From Nitrospirota bacterium (GTDB taxonomy: Bacteria; Nitrospirota; Nitrospiria; Nitrospirales; Nitrospiraceae): a DNA stretch of 12,643 nt. The stretch is taken from NCBI GenBank assembly GCA_016222925.1, contig JACRQB010000208.1, forward strand, positions 1-12,643. Reading direction: 5' to 3'. Of the stretch, positions 6,701 to 12,643 are shown in pieces. Numbering within the stretch: position 1 is the stretch's first letter; the number at the start of each line of letters is the position of its first letter. Under the pieces are notes generated by a model. That model had not been told where the DNA came from. It made no database searches and saw only the letters and a list, made by a program, of their open reading frames with translations. The translations under genes were made by a program, and so were the position numbers.

Positions 6701-7093
6701 ATGGTCCCTGTAAAGTCGTTCATGATTCCCCGAGAAAAGTTCGTGACGGTGCCTCGTGATACCGATACACAAACGGCCGCCCGCATCATGCGTGACCGCG
6801 GGATCGGCAGTCTGTTCGTGACCAATGACCGTGAGATTGTTGGAATCATCACGGATACGGACATGATGCGTAGAGTGGTGGCAGCCGGAGCAGACGCGAT
6901 CAAGACCACGGTCGAGCAAATCATGTCCGCGCCGATCATGACGATCGAAGAGAGCAAGACAATCTTGGATGCCAACGATCTCATGGCGAAATCCCATCTT
7001 CGTCATTTAGGGGTGACACGCGAGGGCGCGCTGGTCGGGCTCATCTCTGTCCGCGACCTCGTCGTGTTCTTGACGAACCTTCCACGAAAGTAA
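6701..7093 (+). CDS. Tandem CBS-domain protein
   Basis: This 130-aa soluble protein consists almost only of two CBS motifs: residues about 5-60 (VTVPRDTDTQTAARIMRDRG, then 'SLFVTNDREIVGIITDTDMM') and about 74-127 (IMSAPIMTIEESKTILDAND, then 'HLRHLGVTREGALVGLISVRDL'). Such Bateman pairs bind adenosyl ligands (AMP, ATP, SAM, NAD) and sense energy or cofactor status; as stand-alone proteins they regulate partners. The start at 6701 follows a very strong purine-rich site (AAGGAGGGAGGG, about 6685-6696). It is placed between cobA-hemD and hemB, with hemB following after 8 bases, so it is co-expressed with tetrapyrrole synthesis. A regulatory link to HemB or CobA is inference. No extra catalytic domain is visible. 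Confidence 0.9.
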   Translation: MVPVKSFMIPREKFVTVPRDTDTQTAARIMRDRGIGSLFVTNDREIVGIITDTDMMRRVVAAGADAIKTTVEQIMSAPIMTIEESKTILDANDLMAKSHLRHLGVTREGALVGLISVRDLVVFLTNLPRK

Positions 7094-7101
7094 GGTGGGT
7101 C

Positions 7102-8073
7102 ATGGGGTTTCCGATCCAGCGCCTCCGACGCCTGCGACAACATGAATCGTTGCGTCGGATGGTACGTGAAACGACGCTGTCCCCGTCAGATTTCATCTAT
7201 CCGATGTTTGTGATCGAGGGGCAGGATCGCCGTGAAGAAATTGCGTCGATGCCGGGCCAATTTCGGCTCTCCGTCGATCTCTTGGTCAAAGAGGCGGGAG
7301 AGATTCAGGCCGTAGGCATCCCAGCCATCATTCTATTCGGCATTCCGGCGCGCAAAGACGCGCGTGGGAGCTCAGGATGGGATCCAAACGGCATTGTGCA
7401 GCGGGCCATCAGAGCCGTCAAACAACACGTACCGGGCTTGCTTGTGATCACGGATGTCTGTATCGACGAGTATACTGACCACGGACATTGCGGGATCGTC
7501 AAGGATGGAAAAGTTCTCAATGATGAGACGCTCGAGTGCCTCACGGTCATGGCACGCACCCATGCTGAGGCTGGAGCCGATATGGTCGCACCGTCGGATA
7601 TGATGGATGGTCGTGTCGCTGCGATCAGACGCGAATTAGATTGCTCGGGGTTCTCTGATCTGCCGATCCTGGCCTATGCGGCTAAGTTTTCCTCGTGTTT
7701 CTATGCCCCGTTTCGCGATGCAGCTTTTTCCAGTCCTCAATTTGGTGACCGACAGTCCTATCAGATGGATCCGGCGAATGCGCGCGAAGCGCTTCGCGAG
7801 ATCGACCTCGATATCGAAGAAGGTGCCGATATCGTGATGGTCAAACCGGCGTTGCCGTATCTGGACATCATTGCGCTGGCCCGTGCTCGAACGCTCCTTC
7901 CTCTGGCGGCGTATCAGGTAAGCGGCGAGTACAGTATGATTAAGGCGGCAGCAAGGGCGGGGTGGCTCGATGAATCACGGGCCATGATGGAATCGCTGTT
8001 GGCGATCAAACGGGCGGGAGCCGATCTGATCCTGTCGTACTTTGCTAAAGACGCTGTCAAGCTGCTTCATTGA
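7102..8073 (+). CDS. hemB: Delta-aminolevulinic acid dehydratase (porphobilinogen synthase)
   Basis: HemB condenses two 5-aminolevulinates into porphobilinogen. The 323 aa are full length. Schiff-base lysines are K195 in AYAAKFSSCFYAPFRDA and K248 in VMVKPALPYLDII; other landmarks are 'PSDMMDGRV' (164-171) and 'YQVSGEYSMI' (271-280). The active-site metal loop reads D-V-C120-I-D122-E-Y-T-D-H-G-H-C130-G. Numbering coincides with E. coli, where Cys120, Cys122 and Cys130 bind zinc, so the middle cysteine is replaced by Asp here. The Asp-rich Mg-type loop of Pseudomonas is not matched either, so this is an intermediate metal site. A ribosome-binding site AAGGTGG precedes ATG 7102, and the gene begins 8 bases after the CBS gene. 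ribF follows after 6 bases. Confidence 0.97.
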   Translation: MGFPIQRLRRLRQHESLRRMVRETTLSPSDFIYPMFVIEGQDRREEIASMPGQFRLSVDLLVKEAGEIQAVGIPAIILFGIPARKDARGSSGWDPNGIVQRAIRAVKQHVPGLLVITDVCIDEYTDHGHCGIVKDGKVLNDETLECLTVMARTHAEAGADMVAPSDMMDGRVAAIRRELDCSGFSDLPILAYAAKFSSCFYAPFRDAAFSSPQFGDRQSYQMDPANAREALREIDLDIEEGADIVMVKPALPYLDIIALARARTLLPLAAYQVSGEYSMIKAAARAGWLDESRAMMESLLAIKRAGADLILSYFAKDAVKLLH

Positions 8074-8079
8074 CCGACG

Positions 8080-8382
8080 ATGAACCTGACCCGCGGATAT
8101 TCGGACGAGGTCGTGCGGCCGTATCCGGTGGGAACCATCGGGAATTTCGATGGGCATCATCTCGGTCATCATGCGCTTTTGAAACGGGTGGTTGAGACGG
8201 CTCGTTCTGCTCGGGGAACCGCTGTCGTCCTGACGTTCGATCCTCACCCAGTCAAAATCCTTGCGCCTCACGTTGATCTGCGATTCTTGACGAGCGAGGA
8301 AGAGAAACGTGCTCGTTTCGAGCAAGCGGGGATCGACGACGTGGTCTCCCTGGAGTTCACTCACGCACTCCTCCGGTCATGA
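8080..8382 (+). CDS. ribF: RibF N-terminal fragment (FAD synthetase part), truncated
   Basis: This is the first piece of a bifunctional riboflavin kinase/FAD synthetase (normally about 300-320 aa), which makes FMN then FAD from riboflavin. The 100 aa cover the nucleotidyltransferase start: 'VGTIGNFDGHHLGHHALL' (the GNFDG.H.GH signature), 'VVLTFDPHPVKILAPH', 'RFLTSEEEKRARFEQAGIDDVV', 'LEFTHA'. After about residue 96 (codon GCA 8365-8367) the frame runs into LLRS and a TGA at 8380-8382. In intact RibF about 50-55 further residues follow, including the 'VGxDFRFG' segment, before the '(I/V)SSTR' motif; that motif appears in the next ORF in another frame. A block of 3n+1 bases therefore seems to be deleted. 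The piece as written should not fold as an active adenylyltransferase. It is 6 bases downstream of hemB. Confidence 0.88.
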   Translation: MNLTRGYSDEVVRPYPVGTIGNFDGHHLGHHALLKRVVETARSARGTAVVLTFDPHPVKILAPHVDLRFLTSEEEKRARFEQAGIDDVVSLEFTHALLRS

Positions 8383-8861
8383 TCGATGGAGGAGTGGTCA
8401 GCTCGACAAGAATCAGACGGCTTATCGACGCCGGACATGTTGATCAAGCGGCTGTCTTACTCGGCCGACACTATGCGCTGAGCGGAGTTGTAGCTTCTGG
8501 CGAGGGGAGGGGGCGAACGCTCGGATGTCCGACTGCGAACCTTCGACTGCCTCCAGACCGCGTGGTTCCGGCTGACGGGATTTATGCTTCCGTCACGATT
8601 CTGAATCAGGAACGGTATGATTCCGTCGCCTATATCGGTACGAGACCGACCTTTGATGGCGATGAGCGGGGACTGGAAGTTTCCATCCTGGATGGGACCC
8701 ACGAGCTGTATGGACGCACGCTCACGGTTGAGTTTATCGATCGTATCCGAGGCGACGCACGATTTGATACTGGAAAAGCGTTGAGCCGACAGATCGCGTC
8801 CGACGTGGATTCTGCGAGGGGCATCCTCCGTCGATATCATGAAACCATCGGAAAGCAATGA
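8379..8861 (+). CDS. ribF: RibF C-terminal fragment (riboflavin kinase part)
   Basis: This is the second piece of the broken ribF, 160 aa. It opens with MIDGGVVSSTRIRRLIDAG, which is the end of the FAD-synthetase domain (VSSTRIR motif). The riboflavin kinase domain follows: 'LLGRHYALSGVVASGEGRGR', 'LGCPTANLRLP' (the G.PTAN substrate motif), 'VPADGIYAS', 'AYIGTRPTF', 'LEVSILDGTHELYGRTLTVEFIDRIRGDARF'. The real reading frame extends upstream of 8379 as P-P-V, as expected for the family, so the ATG is probably an internal Met rather than an original start. It overlaps the stop of the N-terminal fragment as ATGA (8379-8382), so coupled translation is possible and the kinase half could still function. 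Its 3' end overlaps tilS by 23 bases. Confidence 0.88.
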   Translation: MIDGGVVSSTRIRRLIDAGHVDQAAVLLGRHYALSGVVASGEGRGRTLGCPTANLRLPPDRVVPADGIYASVTILNQERYDSVAYIGTRPTFDGDERGLEVSILDGTHELYGRTLTVEFIDRIRGDARFDTGKALSRQIASDVDSARGILRRYHETIGKQ

Positions 8862-10227
8862 GTCCTTGCAACCGGTCTTAAGCAGATCCATCCATACAAT
8901 GGCCTGGCTTCCGCTAGTGCATCGGGTGGTTCGAACGATTCGGTCCAGAAGTCTTTTTCAACACGGACAGCATATAGTGGTCGCTATCTCGGGTGGCCCG
9001 GACTCCGTCGCATTATTATCGATCCTCTATCATCTCCGGTCAAGTTGGGCGCTGACCCTGTCAGCCGTTCATTGCAACTATGGATTGCGAGGGGCTGAGT
9101 CCGAGGGGGACCAACAATTTGTAGAGGCATTTTGCCAAGAGCTCGGAGTTTCTCTCCATGTTCGACGGATTGGATTACAGACCGGTGGGCCTAGGGCATC
9201 CTTGCAGGCTGTGGCCCGTGACCACCGCTATCGGGTGATGCAGGAGTTTGCTGAGCAATGTGGGGCCGATCGCATTGCCGTGGGCCATACGGCAAACGAT
9301 CAGGCGGAGACTGTCTTGCTCTGGATGCTTCGTGGTGCGGGATTGACCGGTCTGTCCGGTATGCCGGCGTTTCGGCATCACAATGTGATTCGGCCTTTGT
9401 ATGAGACGACGCGGCAGGAGATTCTGGCGTATCTTCGCAAGACGGGCTTGTCGTTTCGTGAGGACTCCAGCAATGGCAAGCCGGATTACCTGCGGAACCG
9501 AGTGAGGAGGGAGGTCATTCCTGTTCTGACTCAGCTGGTCCCATCGAGCGTCGATGCGCTCTGTAGGCTCGCAGAGATCTGTAGGGAAGACGATCGCTAT
9601 CTGGATCAGCAGAGTACCGCCATTTCTTCTTCTGCTATGGAACGAGAATCCGACGGAGGCTGGACGATCGATCGGGTGTGTCTTTTGGAACTTCCAGTAT
9701 CCCTTCAACGGCGTTATGTTCGAAACCTCTTTCGGCAGGCTGATGACCAATTTCGCTCCCCCAGTCTCCGAACGGATCTACGATTTGTTCCGCTTCAAGC
9801 ACGAGCGATCTCCCATGTTGGACAACCGCATGGCAGCTGTCAGGAATTCTTATCTGTGCCCGGAGAGCTTCTATGGTCTGGAACGGGTCAACGACTTCAG
9901 GTACAACAGCAGGCAGGTAGTCAGCTGGGTGCTCCTCTCGGAAAAGGTCGGATTCTGGTGGATGCCGATCAGGTGTCTCGGCCACTGATGGTACGGAATT
10001 GGTTGCCGGGAGATCGATTTCATCCCTCTGGCATGGGAGGACAGTCAAAGAAGCTCCAGGATTTTTTTACGGATTTGAAGATACCGACTGCAGTCCGATC
10101 GCGCATTCCCCTGGTGGTGGCTCCCGAGGGAATCCTGTGGGTCGTTGGCTATCGACAGGATGAACGCTGGGCGCCCACTGCCACCACGAAACGCTGGCTG
10201 GTCTTCACTTCTGAAGATCTAGCGTGA
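8839..10227 (+). CDS. tilS: tRNA(Ile)-lysidine synthase
   Basis: TilS uses ATP and lysine to convert C34 of the CAU-anticodon tRNA(Ile) into lysidine. The 462-aa product has the N-terminal N-type ATP pyrophosphatase domain with PP-loop 'AISGGPDSVALL' (49-60), 'VHCNYGLRGAESEGDQQF', 'VGHTANDQAETVLLWMLRGAG' (148-168), 'RPLYETTRQEILAYL' and 'EDSSNGKPDYLRNRVRREVIPVL' (208-230). The C-terminal TilS domain includes 'PLMVRNWLPGDRFHPSGMGGQSKKLQDFF' landmarks at 382-410 (shown here by PGDRF 390-394 and KKLQDFF 404-410). The middle (about 311-340) reads poorly in this frame, while an adjacent frame gives a family-like stretch. ATG 8839 gives a 23-base overlap with ribF; a later ATG at 8899 (MAWLPLVHRV) would put the PP-loop at the more usual residue 31 and is a serious alternative. 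Confidence 0.92.
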   Translation: MKPSESNESLQPVLSRSIHTMAWLPLVHRVVRTIRSRSLFQHGQHIVVAISGGPDSVALLSILYHLRSSWALTLSAVHCNYGLRGAESEGDQQFVEAFCQELGVSLHVRRIGLQTGGPRASLQAVARDHRYRVMQEFAEQCGADRIAVGHTANDQAETVLLWMLRGAGLTGLSGMPAFRHHNVIRPLYETTRQEILAYLRKTGLSFREDSSNGKPDYLRNRVRREVIPVLTQLVPSSVDALCRLAEICREDDRYLDQQSTAISSSAMERESDGGWTIDRVCLLELPVSLQRRYVRNLFRQADDQFRSPSLRTDLRFVPLQARAISHVGQPHGSCQEFLSVPGELLWSGTGQRLQVQQQAGSQLGAPLGKGRILVDADQVSRPLMVRNWLPGDRFHPSGMGGQSKKLQDFFTDLKIPTAVRSRIPLVVAPEGILWVVGYRQDERWAPTATTKRWLVFTSEDLA

Positions 10228-10246
10228 ACGGAAGGGACTGAATGAG

Positions 10247-10789
10247 ATGGAACGTATGTTTGGACGTCCGATCGTTACCCAAGAGCAGATGCGAAGCCGC
10301 ATCCGTGAGCTGGGACGACAGATCAGCGCCGACTATGCGGGCAAGGACCTTGTGCTTGTCGGTGTGCTCAAGGGGGCCTATGCGTTTTTTGCCGATTTGG
10401 CACGCGCGATTCGAATTCCAGTGCAGGTCGATTTCATCATCGTGACGAGCTACGGAACGCAAGCGAAGACGTCCGGAAAGGTCAAGCTCGTGACCGAGCT
10501 GACCGAAAAGATCAAGAATAGAGATGTACTACTGGTTGAGGATATCGTCGATTCGGGATTAACGGTTCAATATCTTACCAAGGCGCTGGCCAAGCAGAAA
10601 CCGAGAAGCATCAAGGTCTGCACCTTGCTGAGTAAGCCAGAACGCCGCGTCGTTGATGTCCCGTTGCAGTATATTGGGTTCAGAATTCCGAACCAGTACG
10701 TCGTAGGGTATGGACTTGATTACCAACAACAGTATCGGAACCTTCCCTACCTCGCCGTTCTCGACCAGCTGAACCAGCAAGAGGAGTAG
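10247..10789 (+). CDS. hpt: Hypoxanthine phosphoribosyltransferase
   Basis: This 180-aa purine salvage enzyme transfers the phosphoribosyl group of PRPP to hypoxanthine or guanine. Family features are 'LVLVGVLKGAYAFFADLARAI' (36-56), the flexible-loop region 'FIIVTSYG', the PRPP-binding motif 'VLLVEDIVDSGLTVQYL' (about 93-109, with the acidic pair E-D), 'VCTLLSKPERR' and 'YIGFRIPNQYVVGYGLDY'. Length is normal. ATG 10247 follows GGAAGGG at 10230-10236, and the gene starts 19 bases after tilS. The tilS-hpt-ftsH order is common in bacteria and supports all three calls. Confidence 0.96.
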   Translation: MERMFGRPIVTQEQMRSRIRELGRQISADYAGKDLVLVGVLKGAYAFFADLARAIRIPVQVDFIIVTSYGTQAKTSGKVKLVTELTEKIKNRDVLLVEDIVDSGLTVQYLTKALAKQKPRSIKVCTLLSKPERRVVDVPLQYIGFRIPNQYVVGYGLDYQQQYRNLPYLAVLDQLNQQEE

Positions 10790-10806
10790 AGTTTTCTCAC
10801 GAGCTA

Positions 10807-10836
10807 TTGGCAATTTGCGCAAGGCTATGATACCAT
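10807..10836 (+). promoter_or_regulatory. Possible weak promoter upstream of ftsH
   Basis: The 99-base gap between hpt and ftsH is the largest in the downstream part of the run. TTGGCA (10807-10812) resembles a -35 box, and TACCAT (10831-10836) follows at an 18-base spacing; TATGAT (10826-10831) is a better -10 by sequence but only 13 bases away. The region could give ftsH its own transcription start, which is common for this protease. Evidence is consensus similarity only. Confidence 0.3.
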
Positions 10837-10888
10837 CATCACGATTTCTACATACGTGGCCTCCAATGCTGTCGCGAAGGAGAACTGG

Positions 10889-12580
10889 ATGAATTCCCGG
10901 GTCAAGAACCTGCTTTTCTGGGTGGTGGTCGGCTTGTTCATGATTCTCCTCTTCAATCTGTTCAGTGTGCCGACTCACGCGCCTGAAGAAGAAGTAATAT
11001 TCAGCGATTTTATGGCAAAGCTCGACAAGGGTGATTTTGAAAAAGTCATCATCAAGGGTAATCACATCAGCGGGGTCCTGAAGGACAAAACTCGTATCCG
11101 TACGTATTCAGCTGATTACCCTGAGTTTGTTAAGGTCCTTCGTGAGAAGGATGTTCAGATTGAGGTGAAACCACCGGATGAGAGTCCGTGGTATATCACG
11201 TTCCTGGTTACGTGGGGACCATTTATCCTGTTCCTTGGTCTCTGGTTTTTCCTGATGCGTCAGATGCAAATTGGGGGGAACAAGGCTCTATCATTTGGAA
11301 AGAGTCGCGCCCGTATGCTGACGGAGGAACGAAAGAAGATCACGTTTTCAGACGTCGCTGGCGTTGATGAGGCAAAAGAAGAAGTTCTTGAAATTATTGA
11401 GTTCCTGAAAGATCCTCGTAAGTTTCAGAAGCTTGGCGGACGCATACCGAAGGGTGTGCTGGTCGTCGGCCCTCCAGGAACAGGAAAGACCTTGCTGGCG
11501 AAGGCGATAGCCGGAGAAGCCGGAGTGCCGTTCTTCAGCATTAGTGGATCTGATTTCGTAGAGATGTTTGTAGGCGTCGGAGCCTCGCGGGTCAGGGATT
11601 TGTTTGAACAAGGGAAGAAGCATGCCCCCTGTATTATTTTTATCGATGAAATTGATGCGGTCGGCCGTTTACGGGGTGCAGGCCTCGGCGGTGGGCATGA
11701 CGAACGGGAACAAACGCTCAATCAGTTGCTCGTAGAAATGGATGGCTTTGACACAACCGAAGGAGTCATTTTGGTCGCGGCGACCAATCGTCCTGATGTA
11801 CTCGACCCGGCCTTGCTGAGACCTGGACGCTTTGACCGGCAGGTGGTGGTCAATCGCCCGGACCTCAAAGGCCGGTCGGAAATCTTGAAGGTCCATACGA
11901 AGAAAGTTCCTGTCGCCACGAATGTCGAATTGGAAAAGATCGCCAGAGGAACTCCTGGATTTTCAGGCGCTGATCTGGAAAACCTCGTGAATGAAGCGGC
12001 ACTGTGGGCGGCTCGCCAGAACAAGAAGGAAGTCGAAAACATAGACTTCGAGATGGCGAAAGATAAGGTGATGATGGGGGCCGAACGGAAGAGTATGATT
12101 CTCACCGATGAGGAAAAGAGGATTACTGCCTACCACGAAGCCGGCCACGCATTGATGGCGAAGCTCTTACCTGGGACAGACCCTGTTCATAAGGTGACGA
12201 TTATTCCAAGAGGTCGCGCTTTGGGCGTGACGATGCAACTGCCGACAGATGATCGGCACAACTACTCTAAGGAATTTCTCTACAATACTTTGGCGATTCT
12301 TATGGGTGGACGTGTCGCTGAAGAGCTTGTCTTCAAACATGTCACAACCGGAGCCGGTAATGATCTGGAACGTGCAACGGACCTTGCGGTGGCGCTTGAA
12401 ATCGATCTTGAGATCAAGCGCTTCGTCACGGAAAATTATGAACGTGCGAAACGTGTACTCACTGAACAGATGACGAGTCTGAAGGCTCTGGCGGAGGCAC
12501 TACTTGAAAAAGAAGTGCTTGACGCACCAGAAATTGATCAGATTCTGTTGCAATCCTCCTCTCAAACAGTTCCAGCCTAG
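10889..12580 (+). CDS. ftsH: ATP-dependent zinc metalloprotease FtsH with an internal deletion
   Basis: FtsH is a membrane-anchored hexameric AAA protease that degrades misfolded membrane proteins and regulatory proteins. Order (563 aa): TM helix about 7-26; periplasmic domain about 30-100; TM helix about 102-123. The AAA domain has Walker A 'GPPGTGKT' (194-201), Walker B 'IIFIDEID' (249-256), the 'VAATNRPDVLDPALLRPGRFDR' second region of homology (296-317) and pore loop 'FVGVG' (227-231). The zinc site is HEAGH (416-420) with third ligand D492 in TTGAGNDLERATDLA. Directly after A500 the family's 'RxMVxxWGMSExLGPL...FLGRE' block (about 41-45 residues) is absent, and the C-terminal helices resume with ALEIDLEIKRFVTENYERA. 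The frame is kept. ATG 10889 is chosen over GTG 10856 because AAGGAG lies 6 bases upstream and a short N-terminus before the TM is normal. Confidence 0.95.
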   Translation: MNSRVKNLLFWVVVGLFMILLFNLFSVPTHAPEEEVIFSDFMAKLDKGDFEKVIIKGNHISGVLKDKTRIRTYSADYPEFVKVLREKDVQIEVKPPDESPWYITFLVTWGPFILFLGLWFFLMRQMQIGGNKALSFGKSRARMLTEERKKITFSDVAGVDEAKEEVLEIIEFLKDPRKFQKLGGRIPKGVLVVGPPGTGKTLLAKAIAGEAGVPFFSISGSDFVEMFVGVGASRVRDLFEQGKKHAPCIIFIDEIDAVGRLRGAGLGGGHDEREQTLNQLLVEMDGFDTTEGVILVAATNRPDVLDPALLRPGRFDRQVVVNRPDLKGRSEILKVHTKKVPVATNVELEKIARGTPGFSGADLENLVNEAALWAARQNKKEVENIDFEMAKDKVMMGAERKSMILTDEEKRITAYHEAGHALMAKLLPGTDPVHKVTIIPRGRALGVTMQLPTDDRHNYSKEFLYNTLAILMGGRVAEELVFKHVTTGAGNDLERATDLAVALEIDLEIKRFVTENYERAKRVLTEQMTSLKALAEALLEKEVLDAPEIDQILLQSSSQTVPA

Positions 12581-12585
12581 GTATC

Positions 12586-12611
12586 GTGCCAACGCTCGTT
12601 TGCGTTGGCAC
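12586..12611 (+). terminator. Hairpin 3' of ftsH (U-tract missing)
   Basis: GTGCCAACGC (12586-12595) and GCGTTGGCAC (12602-12611) form a perfect 10-bp stem with a 6-base loop, starting 6 bases after the ftsH stop. No T-run follows (CGTTGCCCC), so it is not a canonical intrinsic terminator. It could be an RNA-stabilising 3' hairpin, a Rho-assisted end or an operator-like repeat. The remaining 32 bases to the end of the window show nothing recognisable. Confidence 0.5.
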
Positions 12612-12643
12612 CGTTGCCCCTGTTGTGCTGTATATATGGTCTG

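Noticed and set aside
6208..6984. Long minus-strand open frame (258 codons) opposite cobA-hemD and the CBS gene
   Set aside because: It lies antisense to two clearly conserved genes, has no recognisable domain, and its composition is that of a mirror of the real frame.
8155..8175. CATCAT-type short repeats in the ribF N-terminus
   Set aside because: They encode the conserved GHHLGHH histidines of the nucleotidyltransferase motif; no repeat array.
8379..8382. ATGA overlap in ribF as a deliberately split, translationally coupled two-gene RibF
   Set aside because: A designed split would keep the whole FAD-synthetase domain, but about 50-55 conserved residues are missing and the second frame reads family-like upstream of the ATG. 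Kept only as a consequence of the deletion.
9175..9750. Minus-strand open frame of 191 codons inside tilS
   Set aside because: It is antisense to the conserved PP-loop ATPase domain of TilS and shows no family features.
10856..10888. GTG start for ftsH 11 codons upstream
   Set aside because: No ribosome-binding site before 10856, whereas AAGGAG sits 6 bases before ATG 10889, and the extension is not typical of FtsH.
1..12643. CRISPR arrays, tRNA/rRNA genes, insertion sequences, prophage or defence genes
   Set aside because: No spaced direct repeats, no tRNA-like cloverleaf that I could see, and no transposase, integrase or defence domains in any frame; the content is core metabolism.

Overview
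This 12.6-kb window is dense housekeeping sequence dominated by a tetrapyrrole (heme/siroheme) biosynthesis operon on the + strand. Gene content and order suggest a Nitrospira-type (phylum Nitrospirota) chromosome: a CcsA/HemX-like membrane protein, hemA, hemC, a cobA-hemD fusion, a CBS-pair protein and hemB, then ribF, tilS, hpt and ftsH. This assignment is inference from gene order and protein flavour; no marker gene was compared. I see no rRNA, tRNA, CRISPR array, insertion sequence, integrase or phage gene.

Layout. Positions 41-799 encode a small exported protein of unknown function, closed by a strong intrinsic terminator (831-859). Positions 947-1207 encode a TusA-like sulfur carrier. 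It converges on, and overlaps by 37 bp, a divergent RsmI/tetrapyrrole-methylase-family gene on the minus strand (1171-1974). A good sigma-70-type promoter (TTGACT, 18-bp spacer, TATAAT; 1954-1983) sits over the 5' end of the methylase gene and points rightward into the heme operon: ccsA-like (2037-2828), hemA (2860-4011), hemC (4139-5086), cobA-hemD (5083-6651), CBS pair (6701-7093) and hemB (7102-8073). The same run continues through ribF (8080-8861, broken), tilS (8839-10227), hpt (10247-10789) and ftsH (10889-12580). The largest gene-free gap is about 150 bp.

How the genes work together. HemA makes glutamate-1-semialdehyde from glutamyl-tRNA, HemB makes porphobilinogen, HemC makes hydroxymethylbilane, and the HemD half of the fusion closes the ring to uroporphyrinogen III. 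The CobA half methylates that to precorrin-2, for siroheme and related cofactors. hemL is not in the window. RibF makes FMN/FAD, TilS modifies tRNA-Ile, Hpt salvages purines, and FtsH is the membrane AAA protease. tilS-hpt-ftsH is a widespread conserved order.

Most striking observation. At least three normally essential genes lack an internal block of roughly 40-55 codons each, while their flanking codons are well conserved. hemA has lost most of its C-terminal dimerisation helix and is frameshifted; the true C-terminus is still readable in another frame at 3947-4111. ribF has lost the middle of its FAD-synthetase domain and is split into two ORFs overlapping by ATGA at 8379-8382. ftsH has an in-frame loss just after the third zinc ligand (around 12388). 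tilS may also carry a pair of compensating frameshifts around 9765-9950. Clean deletions of similar size in essential genes within about 8.5 kb point first to an assembly or consensus artefact, but a real population variant cannot be excluded from the sequence alone. I did not find a convincing new multi-gene system.
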